DNA from: Gallaecimonas sp045291545
GTDB lineage: Bacteria > Pseudomonadota > Gammaproteobacteria > Enterobacterales > Gallaecimonadaceae
Length of the DNA: 64,000 bases
Direction of reading: 5' to 3'
Assembly (NCBI RefSeq): GCF_045291545.1
Contig: NZ_CP149514.1
Span: 744,001-808,000 of the forward strand
In this document: piece by piece, positions 1 to 7,264 of the stretch
Layout of the letters: each line of letters opens with the position of its first letter
Numbering within the stretch: the stretch's first letter is position 1
Notes under the pieces: generated by a model
Database searches by the model: none
Seen by the model: only the letters and a program-made list of their open reading frames with translations
What the model was told of the DNA's origin: nothing
Translations under genes and position numbers: made by a program

Positions 1-7
1 GGCGAAA

Positions 8-45
8 CAGGTAAGTACGTGTCAGGACACGCGTACGAGCCGGTG
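8..45 (+). repeat. Short hairpin module A of the dispersed repeat, copy 1
   Basis: This 38-base stretch matches positions 23832-23869 in the same orientation at 32 of 38 bases by eye. Both copies hold the hairpin GTGTC-(2 nt)-GACAC. In the second copy the module sits inside the longer repeat, whereas here it lies outside and in the opposite relative orientation, so it appears to be a separately movable block. Function unknown. Confidence 0.55.
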
Positions 46-92
46 CCCGGCAAGCGGCTTCCAGCACGGTTAGAGCGTAACGCTGGGGTGGC

Positions 93-325
93 CTTCTTTC
101 GGTTCCTTTCTTTGGCCAAGCAAGAAAGGAACCCGCCTGCCGGTGCGGGAACCGGCAAATAAACAGCAGTGCCGCAGGCACATCAAAATCCAGTATTTAT
201 TGCAGGGGGGCGCCCCTGCACGCGCCTGACTTTTGTGGGGAAAAAGTCAGCAAAACCCTTGCCCATGTTCCGCTGGCGCTGCACTTAACGGGCAGAGAGC
301 AGTGACTGCCTCGCCAGTTATTACC
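93..325 (-). repeat. Dispersed structured repeat, copy 1 (inverted relative to copies 2 and 3)
   Basis: Read on the minus strand, about 139-325 is nearly identical to 23739-24027 and 24896-25075. Shared landmarks, in order, are AGTAATAACTG, CCCGTTAAGTGCAGCGCC, GAACATGGGCAAGGGTTTTGC, a hairpin around CTGACTTTT/AAAAGTCAG, the hairpin GCAGGGG-CGCC-CCCCTGC, AATAAATACTGG, GATGTGCCTGCGGCAC and GCCGGTTCCCGCACC. Only this copy carries a further perfect 12-bp stem at 101-112 and 122-133 with a 9-nt loop. No ORF is conserved across the copies, so it is probably a non-coding, hairpin-rich element of the REP or MITE kind. The rest of the first 526 bases holds no gene I can support. Confidence 0.75.
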
Positions 326-526
326 AGAGTCTATTAAAGCGGGTGAAGTTCAGCGGCTCGTGAACTGTACGGGAACACCGTTATCAGGGTGGGGGTTGGG
401 CACGCTACCGCCCTTAGGTTGACGGGCCCTAGCTTCCCTGTACTGCCGGTGGTGTCCTTACATTACCGACAGTATCAGGGGTGGGATTGCTTGCCAAATC
501 AAGGGTTAAGTAATGTGAGCCAGCGC

Positions 527-1507
527 TCAGCAGGCGGTGGCAATGAGCACGGCGCGTTTTGGGGCGGGGTGGCCTTCTATGGTTTTGTTTGGGTCTTGTG
601 GGTCGAGAAAGTCGGCCAGTGATTCGTTGCGCATCCAGTCGGTGCGGCGCTGTTCGTCGGTGCTGGTTTGGTCAATGTCGACGATGCGAATATTACTAAA
701 GCCGCAGCGGCTTACCCAGCGGCACAGGGCCTTGGCAGAGGGCAGGAACCAGACGTTACGCATTTGCGCGTAGCGGTCTTCGGGCACCAGCACGGCGGTG
801 TCGTCGCCGTCTATAACCAGGGTTTCCAGCACCAGTTCGCCGCCGTCTTTTAACTGTGCGCGCAGTTGTTCGATGTGTTCGATGGGGCTTTTGCGGTGGT
901 ACAACACGCCCATTGAAAACACCGTGTCAAAGGCGTGCAGGGCGGGCATTTGCTGAATACCGAGCGGCAGCAAGTCAATGGGTAAGTCCGGGCGGGCGGC
1001 GCGGGCGAAGTGCTTGATGGCCTGAAACTGAATAAGAAACAAGTCCGACGGGTCTATGCCCACCACTCGCCAGGCGCCTTCGCCGAGCATCCGCCACATG
1101 TGGTAGCCACTGCCGCAGCCGACATCCAGCACGAAGCGGTTTTTCAGCGGTGACAGGTGCGGCAGTACCCGGTCCCACTTCCAGTCGGAACGCCATTCGG
1201 TGTCAATGTGCACGCCGTGCACATGGTAGGGCCCTTTGCGCCAGGGGTGGAATTTTTGCAGCAAGCCTGCAATGGCCTTTTGGGTGCTGGCGGGCACGTC
1301 GCCAGGGGCGCCAATGGTAACGCTGTTTTTGATATCCAGCGCGCTGGCGGGCACCTCGGGTAGCTGGCCCAGAATGCGCAGCCAGTGGCGAAACTCGCCG
1401 TGGCGAGCGCTGTCTTCCCACTGCCGTAGCTGGCCGGGCAGCACTTCTAACCAGTGGCTGAGCTGGCTTTCGGCAATGTCGGCGTAAAAGCGCTGAAACC
1501 AGTTCAT
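527..1507 (-). CDS. cmoB: tRNA U34 carboxymethyltransferase CmoB
   Basis: CmoB transfers the carboxymethyl group of carboxy-S-adenosylmethionine to 5-hydroxyuridine at tRNA position 34, giving uridine-5-oxyacetic acid. The protein is about 326 residues, the family's usual length (E. coli 323). The class I methyltransferase motif VLDVGCGSGYHMWRM lies in the middle and the N-terminus FYADIAESQLSHWLE is typical. I chose the ATG at 1507, which overlaps the cmoA stop as ATGA, over a start 14 codons upstream. It is the last gene of a minus-strand cmoA-cmoB unit, so the two steps of the modification are translationally coupled. Confidence 0.95.
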   Translation of the reverse strand: MNWFQRFYADIAESQLSHWLEVLPGQLRQWEDSARHGEFRHWLRILGQLPEVPASALDIKNSVTIGAPGDVPASTQKAIAGLLQKFHPWRKGPYHVHGVHIDTEWRSDWKWDRVLPHLSPLKNRFVLDVGCGSGYHMWRMLGEGAWRVVGIDPSDLFLIQFQAIKHFARAARPDLPIDLLPLGIQQMPALHAFDTVFSMGVLYHRKSPIEHIEQLRAQLKDGGELVLETLVIDGDDTAVLVPEDRYAQMRNVWFLPSAKALCRWVSRCGFSNIRIVDIDQTSTDEQRRTDWMRNESLADFLDPQDPNKTIEGHPAPKRAVLIATAC

Positions 1508-2229
1508 TTGATGGCCACCATCGAGGCAAAGTTGTAGCACTGATACCACAGCTGGCGGTGGCTGAACCCGGCCTTTTCCAGGCGCGCCAGGTGCTGCTCG
1601 GGGCTGTCGGGGCGCATCACGTTTTCAATGGCGGTGCGCTTTTGGGCAATTTCCAGCTCGGAATAACCGTTGTCGCGCTTAAAGTCCCAGTGCAGTTCGC
1701 ACAACAGATCATTGATGGCGCTGTCGGTGAACACCAGCTTTTCCGACAGCAGCAACAAACCGCCCGGGCGCAGGCCGGCATAAACCTTGTTGATCAGCGC
1801 GTCGCGGTCATCGGGGGGTAAAAACTGCAAGGTGAAGTTCAGTACCACCATGGAGGCGTTGCTGATGTCGATATGGCGAATATCGGCCTGCTGCACCTGG
1901 GTGTGCACCTGGCCTTTATAGGCGCTGAGCTGGCGTTCGGCGCGGCTGACCATGGCCTCCGAGCTGTCGATGGCCAGCAGCTCAACGCCGTCGGCGTCTA
2001 CCGCCCGTTTGATGGCCAGGCTCGCCGCCCCCAGCGAACAGCCCAAATCGTAAACGCGGCTGTTGGCGGTAACAAAGCGCGGCGCCAGCTTGCCGATGGT
2101 GTGCAAAATGGTGGTATAGCCCGGCACCGAGCGGTTGATCATGTCGTTAAATACATCGGCTACCTGCTCGTCAAAGGTGAAGTCTTTAACGGCGGTGTGG
2201 GGCTGGGAATAGATACGATCCTGCGACAT
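1504..2229 (-). CDS. cmoA: Carboxy-S-adenosyl-L-methionine synthase CmoA
   Basis: CmoA converts SAM and prephenate to carboxy-SAM, the donor used by CmoB, whose gene it overlaps by four bases. The product is about 241 residues. It shows the family N-terminus with FTFDEQVADVFNDMI followed by RSVPGYTTIL, and the SAM-binding loop VYDLGCSLGAAS. The start at 2229 (MSQDRIYS) has an AAGGG ribosome-binding site eight bases upstream, better than the alternative ATG seven codons earlier. The prephenate requirement links this gene to the aromatic pathway. Confidence 0.95.
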   Translation of the reverse strand: MSQDRIYSQPHTAVKDFTFDEQVADVFNDMINRSVPGYTTILHTIGKLAPRFVTANSRVYDLGCSLGAASLAIKRAVDADGVELLAIDSSEAMVSRAERQLSAYKGQVHTQVQQADIRHIDISNASMVVLNFTLQFLPPDDRDALINKVYAGLRPGGLLLLSEKLVFTDSAINDLLCELHWDFKRDNGYSELEIAQKRTAIENVMRPDSPEQHLARLEKAGFSHRQLWYQCYNFASMVAIK

Positions 2230-2267
2230 GACAAACCCTTCGTATTGCAATGGGGCGCTATTTTGCC

Positions 2268-3104
2268 TCAGAACAGCGCCGGCTGCGAGAACGCCGGTAA
2301 CGGTGGCAGGCTGATCTGGCGGGCAACCTGCTGATAAAACGCGCGGGCCAGCTGTGGCGCCTGGGCGTTGTCGGCGCTGTGCACAAAAAAGGTCACGTTT
2401 TTACCGTCGGCCAGCCACTGTGCCACCTTGCTGACCCAGGGCGCCAGAAAGTCGGCGTTGGCCTGGGGCTCTGGTAGGCCAACAAAGCGCACCACCGGGC
2501 CATTGGCGGTGGCTACGGCATGCACCGGCAGCCGCGGTTTTTTCTGCTGGGCGTCCAGCAGCGCCGGGGTGGTGGCGGGCACCGAAAACACCGGCCGGCT
2601 GTCCATTACCATGCGGTTCAGGCCGCGCTCGGCCAGTAGCCGGTGAAAAGCCCGCTCGGCCTCGCCTTTGGCAAAAAAGGCGCTGTGGCGCACTTCTACT
2701 GCCACTGGCAGGCCCTCGGGCAGGGCATCGGCAAAGCGGGCCAGCGCCGGTAATTGCTCGGGGCCAAAGCGGGCGGGCAGTTGCAGCAGGTAGTGACTGG
2801 TGTACGGGCGCAGTGGCGCCAAGCGCGTTAAAAAGGTATCAAGCGCCTCGTCTACCCCTACCAGCGCCTGCTGGTGGCTGATGCTTTGCGGAAATTTAAA
2901 GGTAAAGCGAAAGTGCTCAGGCACGGCGTCGCGCCAGCGCAACACGGTGTCGGGGCCGGGCAGGGCATAAAAAGTGGTATTCCCCTCCACAGCCGAGAAT
3001 ACCCGGGCATAATGGGCCAGGTGTTCGCTCTGCGGGGTGCCGGGTGGGAACAGTAAGTGTTTCCAGGCCGGGTGTGACCACATGGGGCAGCCAAGGTATA
3101 ACAT
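2268..3104 (-). CDS. yecE: DUF72 (YecE-like) protein
   Basis: This is a TIM-barrel DUF72 family member of about 278 residues whose biochemical role is not established. It has the family hallmarks YLGCPMWSHPAWK at the N-terminus, then VEGNTTFYALP and FRFTFKFPQSISHQ. By analogy with E. coli YecE the start is the ATG at 3104 (MLYLGCP) rather than 3113. It lies upstream of cmoAB on the same strand, a common gammaproteobacterial neighbourhood, with 38 bases between its stop and the cmoA start. The only promoter I can see would start transcription almost at the ATG. Confidence 0.85.
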   Translation of the reverse strand: MLYLGCPMWSHPAWKHLLFPPGTPQSEHLAHYARVFSAVEGNTTFYALPGPDTVLRWRDAVPEHFRFTFKFPQSISHQQALVGVDEALDTFLTRLAPLRPYTSHYLLQLPARFGPEQLPALARFADALPEGLPVAVEVRHSAFFAKGEAERAFHRLLAERGLNRMVMDSRPVFSVPATTPALLDAQQKKPRLPVHAVATANGPVVRFVGLPEPQANADFLAPWVSKVAQWLADGKNVTFFVHSADNAQAPQLARAFYQQVARQISLPPLPAFSQPALF

Positions 3105-3111
3105 GGCGGCC

Positions 3112-3139
3112 ATTATAGCGGCCCAATTGAATCTCCCAA
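3112..3139 (-). promoter_or_regulatory. Candidate promoter for yecE-cmoAB
   Basis: On the minus strand TTGGGA (3139-3134) and TATAAT (3117-3112) are spaced by 16 bases. The expected start would fall at about 3105, essentially on the yecE ATG at 3104, so the mRNA would be leaderless or nearly so. It overlaps the aspS promoter on the other strand. Confidence 0.45.
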
Positions 3140-3156
3140 GGGGCGCTCGCTATAAT
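3127..3156 (+). promoter_or_regulatory. Candidate promoter for aspS
   Basis: TTGAAT (3127-3132) and a consensus TATAAT (3151-3156) are spaced by 18 bases. This leaves a leader of about 50 bases before the aspS ATG. Its -35 region is interleaved with the promoter of the divergent yecE gene. Confidence 0.5.
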
Positions 3157-3214
3157 CGTCGGCCATTAGCTCAGGCGTTTTGCCCGTCCCCCAAATCAAA
3201 GGACCGTTAGTTTC

Positions 3215-4990
3215 ATGCGCAGCATTTATTGTGGACAGATCCGCGAGGCCCATGTTGGCCACAGTGTTCAACTGGTTGGCTGGGTTCACCGCCGCCGCGA
3301 TCTGGGCGGTGTCATCTTTGTTCAGCTCCGTGACCGCGAAGGTATTGTGCAGGTGGTTTTCGACCCGGATCTGGCCGATGTTTTTGACACCGCCAACAGC
3401 CTGCGCGGGGAATTCTGCGTACAGATTGAAGGGGAAGTGCGGGCCCGTCCGGAATCCCAGGTTAACCCGGACATGGCCACTGGCGCCGTGGAAGTGCTGG
3501 GTAAGCAGCTGCGCATCATCAACAAGGCCCTGCCGCTGCCCATCGCCCTGGATGACCACCAGAAAAACAGCGAAGAAGCCCGGCTGAAATACCGCTACCT
3601 GGACTTGCGCCGCCCGGAAATGACCGAGCGGCTGGTGTTCCGGGCCAAGGTCACGGCGGCGGTGCGCCGCTCGCTCGAAGCGCAGGGCTTTTTGGACATT
3701 GAAACGCCCATTCTGACCAAAGCCACGCCGGAAGGCGCCCGTGACTACCTGGTGCCGAGCCGTACCCACAAAGGCAGCTTCTTTGCCCTGCCGCAGTCAC
3801 CACAGCTGTTCAAGCAGCTGCTGATGGTGGCAGGCATGGACCGCTACTACCAGATTGTGAAGTGCTTTCGTGACGAAGACCTGCGTGCTGACCGCCAACC
3901 GGAATTTACCCAGATTGACCTGGAAACCTCGTTCCTGAACGCGACTGAAGTCCGCGCCATCACCGAAGGGATGATCCGCGACCTGTTCAACGAACTGATG
4001 GGCGTTGATTTGGGCGACTTCCCGGTGATGACCTACGCCGAAGCCATGCGCCGTTTTGGCTCTGACAAGCCCGACCTGCGTAACCCGCTGGAAATTGTGG
4101 ATGTGGCCGACGAACTCAAGCACGTGGAGTTCAAGGTGTTCAACGGCCCGGCCAACGATCCCAAGGGCCGGGTGGCGGTGATCAAGGTGCCAGGTGGGGC
4201 GTCGCTGTCACGCAAGCAGCTGGACGAATACCAGAACTTCGTGGCCGTTTACGGCGCCAAAGGGCTGGCCTGGCTGAAAGTGAACGAGCTGGCCAAGGGC
4301 AACGACGGCCTGCAATCACCTATTCTCAAGTTCCTCGACCAGGCTGCCATTGACGGCCTGCTGGCGAAAACCGCTGCCAGTGACGGCGATATTCTGCTGT
4401 TTGGCGCTGACAGCGACAAAGTCTGTACCGACGCGTTGGGCGCGCTGCGCCTGAAGCTGGGCGAGGATCTGGGCTTTACCCGCACCGGCGAGTGGGCGCC
4501 GCTGTGGGTGGTGGACTTCCCGATGTTCGAAGAAGACGAAGGCCGCCTCTACGCGCTGCACCACCCGTTTACTGCGCCGCTCAATGCCACTCCTGAGGAG
4601 CTGGCCGCCAACCCGCTGGGTACGCTGTCAAACGCCTATGACATGGTGCTTAACGGTGTGGAGCTGGGTGGCGGTTCGGTGCGTATTCACGACAACGCCA
4701 TGCAACAGGCGGTGTTCAAACTGCTGGGCATCAGCGCCGAGGAAGCAGAAGAAAAATTCGGCTTCCTGCTCGAAGCGCTGCAATTTGGTGCGCCTATCCA
4801 CGCCGGTTTGGCCTTCGGCCTTGACCGCCTGGTGATGTTGATGACCGGTGCCAGCTCCATTCGCGACGTCATGGCGTTCCCGAAAACCACCACCGCCGCC
4901 TGCCCGCTGACCGAGGCCCCTAGCCCGGCCAACCCGCAAGCACTGGACGAGCTGGCGCTGGCTGTTAACAAGCCGCAAGCCAGCGCCTGA
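3215..4990 (+). CDS. aspS: Aspartyl-tRNA synthetase
   Basis: This class IIb aminoacyl-tRNA synthetase charges tRNA-Asp in the cytosol. It is 591 residues, normal for the bacterial type. It has an N-terminal OB-fold anticodon-binding domain (about residues 1-105, with the VGWVHRRRDLGGVIFVQLRD stretch), then a class II core with motif 2 FRDEDLRADRQPEFTQID. A GAD insertion domain follows, and motif 3 GLAFGLDRLVMLMTG is near the C-terminus. It is divergent from yecE and followed after about 100 bases by ruvC. The yebC gene often found between aspS and ruvC in relatives is absent here. Confidence 0.97.
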   Translation: MRSIYCGQIREAHVGHSVQLVGWVHRRRDLGGVIFVQLRDREGIVQVVFDPDLADVFDTANSLRGEFCVQIEGEVRARPESQVNPDMATGAVEVLGKQLRIINKALPLPIALDDHQKNSEEARLKYRYLDLRRPEMTERLVFRAKVTAAVRRSLEAQGFLDIETPILTKATPEGARDYLVPSRTHKGSFFALPQSPQLFKQLLMVAGMDRYYQIVKCFRDEDLRADRQPEFTQIDLETSFLNATEVRAITEGMIRDLFNELMGVDLGDFPVMTYAEAMRRFGSDKPDLRNPLEIVDVADELKHVEFKVFNGPANDPKGRVAVIKVPGGASLSRKQLDEYQNFVAVYGAKGLAWLKVNELAKGNDGLQSPILKFLDQAAIDGLLAKTAASDGDILLFGADSDKVCTDALGALRLKLGEDLGFTRTGEWAPLWVVDFPMFEEDEGRLYALHHPFTAPLNATPEELAANPLGTLSNAYDMVLNGVELGGGSVRIHDNAMQQAVFKLLGISAEEAEEKFGFLLEALQFGAPIHAGLAFGLDRLVMLMTGASSIRDVMAFPKTTTAACPLTEAPSPANPQALDELALAVNKPQASA

Positions 4991-5022
4991 GGCTGCTGAT
5001 GGCCGCGCCAAAGGCCGCGACC

Positions 5023-5055
5023 GCACACCCACCTCGCCCGGCGGCGTGGGTGTGC
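5023..5055 (+). other. Perfect 10-bp stem-loop between aspS and ruvC
   Basis: GCACACCCAC (5023-5032) pairs with GTGGGTGTGC (5046-5055) around a 13-nt loop. No T-run follows, so it is not a standard intrinsic terminator. It may be an mRNA processing or stability element within an aspS-ruvCAB transcript. Confidence 0.45.
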
Positions 5056-5093
5056 CATGGCGCGGCGAGCCTTGCTATTAAGGGGGGGGCGCG

Positions 5094-5621
5094 GTGAGCC
5101 GTATTATTCTCGGTATCGACCCCGGTTCGCGGATCACCGGCTACGGGCTGGTGCGCCAGGACGGGGTACGCTTTGTTTATCTCGGTAGTGGTTGTATTCG
5201 CGTCAGCGGTGACGCCCTGCCGGAACGCCTGAAACAAATCTTTGACGGTGTCAGCGAAATCATTCGCCAGTTTCAGCCCGATGAGCTGGCCATTGAACAG
5301 GTGTTCATGGCCCGCAATGCCGACTCTGCCTTGAAACTGGGCCAGGCCCGTGGCGTTGCCATTGTCGCCGGTGTTAATGCCGCCCTGCCGATTGCTGAAT
5401 ACTCTGCCCGCCAGGTCAAACAGGCGGTGGTAGGCACTGGCGGCGCTGACAAAACCCAGGTGGCGCACATGGTTACGCAGGTACTGAAACTGCCGGCTAC
5501 TCCCCAGGCCGACGCCGCCGATGCGCTGGCCATTGCGCTGTGTCATGGACACACCAGTACCAGCCTGACTAAGATGGCCCTAGACAAGCACAAGCTGGTG
5601 CGTGGGCGCCTGCGCAAATAA
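5094..5621 (+). CDS. ruvC: Crossover junction endodeoxyribonuclease RuvC
   Basis: RuvC cuts Holliday junctions moved by RuvAB. The 175-residue protein has the catalytic acids expected of the retroviral-integrase fold: Asp in LGIDPGSRITGYG near the N-terminus, Glu in LAIEQVF, and the C-terminal pair in ADAADALAIALCH. Translation starts at GTG 5094 after a G-rich ribosome-binding site. It is the first gene of the ruvC-ruvA-ruvB operon, nine bases before ruvA. Confidence 0.97.
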   Translation: MSRIILGIDPGSRITGYGLVRQDGVRFVYLGSGCIRVSGDALPERLKQIFDGVSEIIRQFQPDELAIEQVFMARNADSALKLGQARGVAIVAGVNAALPIAEYSARQVKQAVVGTGGADKTQVAHMVTQVLKLPATPQADAADALAIALCHGHTSTSLTKMALDKHKLVRGRLRK

Positions 5622-5630
5622 CGGAACCTT

Positions 5631-6242
5631 ATGATTGGACGACTGACCGGAACCCTGGCAGCAAAGCAGCCGCCGGAGATCCTGATTGATGTAGCCGGCG
5701 TCGGCTATGAAGTGCATTGCTCAATGCAGTCGATTTATGCCCTGGGTGAGGTTGGCAGCCAGATTGTGCTGCATACCCACTTGGTGGTGCGTGAAGATGC
5801 CCAAAACCTCTATGGTTTTGTCACCCAGGATGAGCGGGCGCTGTTTCGCCAGCTCATTAAAGCCAATGGTGTTGGCCCGAAACTGGCGCTGGCGATTTTG
5901 TCAAACATGACCGTGAGCCAGTTTGTGCAAGCGGTGGGTCAGCATGATGTGTCAACGCTGGTGCGCCTGCCGGGCGTGGGCAAGAAAACCGCCGAACGGC
6001 TGGTCATCGAAATGGCCGACAAACTCAAGGACTTTGGCCAGCTGGCTACGCCCTATACCGATCAGGCGCCGCTGGACACCACTATTACCCAACCTACGGT
6101 ATCGCCCCGTGATGACGCGCTGGCGGCACTGCTGGCACTGGGATATAAACCGAATCAGGCAGAAACGGTGATCAAGAAAGTGGCCAAAGAGCAGATGAGT
6201 TCTGAAGCCATTATCCGCGATGCCCTCAAGGCCATGCTCTGA
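5631..6242 (+). CDS. ruvA: Holliday junction helicase subunit RuvA
   Basis: RuvA forms the tetramer that binds four-way junctions and loads the RuvB motor. The protein is 203 residues. It starts MIGRLTGTL, has tandem helix-hairpin-helix motifs (GVGPKLALAIL and LPGVGKKTAERL) in the middle, and a C-terminal RuvB-contact domain with ALLALGYKPNQAE. It lies between ruvC and ruvB with gaps of about nine bases on each side. Confidence 0.97.
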   Translation: MIGRLTGTLAAKQPPEILIDVAGVGYEVHCSMQSIYALGEVGSQIVLHTHLVVREDAQNLYGFVTQDERALFRQLIKANGVGPKLALAILSNMTVSQFVQAVGQHDVSTLVRLPGVGKKTAERLVIEMADKLKDFGQLATPYTDQAPLDTTITQPTVSPRDDALAALLALGYKPNQAETVIKKVAKEQMSSEAIIRDALKAML

Positions 6243-6250
6243 GGTAGCCC

Positions 6251-7255
6251 ATGATAGAAGCTGATCGCCTTATCCAGCCGCAAGCCGACCGCGAAGATGA
6301 CGTCATTGACCGGGCTATCCGCCCCAAGGCGCTGGCTGATTACCAGGGCCAGGATCACGTACGCAGCCAGATGGAAATTTTCATCGAGGCCGCCCGTGGC
6401 CGCAGCGAAGCGCTGGACCACCTGCTGATTTTTGGCCCGCCGGGGCTGGGTAAAACCACCCTGGCCAACATTGTTGCCAACGAAATGGGCGTGGGCATTA
6501 AAACCACCTCCGGGCCGGTACTGGAAAAGGCCGGTGATCTGGCGGCCATGCTGACCAACCTCGAACCCCATGATGTGTTATTCATCGACGAGATCCACCG
6601 GCTTAGCCCGGTGGTCGAAGAAGTACTGTACCCGGCCATGGAAGACTACCAGCTGGATATCATGATCGGTGAAGGGCCGGCGGCCCGCTCCATTAAGCTG
6701 GACCTGCCGCCGTTTACGCTCATTGGTGCCACCACCCGCGCCGGCTCGCTGACCTCGCCGCTGCGTGACCGCTTTGGCATTGTCCAGCGGCTGGAATTTT
6801 ACAAGGTGGACGACCTGGCGCAGATCGTTGCCCGCAGTGGCGCTTACCTTAATTTGGAACTGGATGCCGATGGCGCCATGGAGATCGCCCGGCGCAGCCG
6901 TGGCACGCCACGGATAGCCAACCGGCTGCTGCGGCGGGTGCGCGATTTCGCGCAAGTAAAAAGCGATGGAACTGTTGGCCGTGATGTGGCGTCCAATGCC
7001 CTGGATATGCTGGATGTTGATAATCAGGGTTTTGACTACATGGATAAAAAGCTGCTGCTTGCCATTATTGATAAGTTTACCGGCGGCCCGGTGGGGCTGG
7101 ATAACCTGGCGGCAGCCATCGGTGAGGAAAAAGACACCATCGAAGATGTGCTGGAGCCATTCCTGATCCAGCAGGGATTTTTGCAGCGCACCCCCCGTGG
7201 GCGCATTGTCACGGAGCGTGCTTACCGGCACTTTGGTCTGAGTCGCGACGAATAA
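6251..7255 (+). CDS. ruvB: Holliday junction helicase ATPase RuvB
   Basis: RuvB is the hexameric AAA+ motor for branch migration. The 334-residue protein has Walker A GPPGLGKTT, Walker B LFIDEIHRLS, sensor 1 GATTRAGSLTSPLRDRFG and a C-terminal winged helix ending in TPRGRIVTERAYRHFGL. It closes the ruvCAB operon. tamA starts nine bases downstream, so the outer-membrane genes may be partly co-transcribed with it. Confidence 0.97.
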   Translation: MIEADRLIQPQADREDDVIDRAIRPKALADYQGQDHVRSQMEIFIEAARGRSEALDHLLIFGPPGLGKTTLANIVANEMGVGIKTTSGPVLEKAGDLAAMLTNLEPHDVLFIDEIHRLSPVVEEVLYPAMEDYQLDIMIGEGPAARSIKLDLPPFTLIGATTRAGSLTSPLRDRFGIVQRLEFYKVDDLAQIVARSGAYLNLELDADGAMEIARRSRGTPRIANRLLRRVRDFAQVKSDGTVGRDVASNALDMLDVDNQGFDYMDKKLLLAIIDKFTGGPVGLDNLAAAIGEEKDTIEDVLEPFLIQQGFLQRTPRGRIVTERAYRHFGLSRDE

Positions 7256-7264
7256 GGCCCGGCT

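Noticed and set aside
389..622. 77-codon ORF next to repeat copy 1
   Set aside because: It overlaps the 3' end of cmoB on the other strand and has no coding features.
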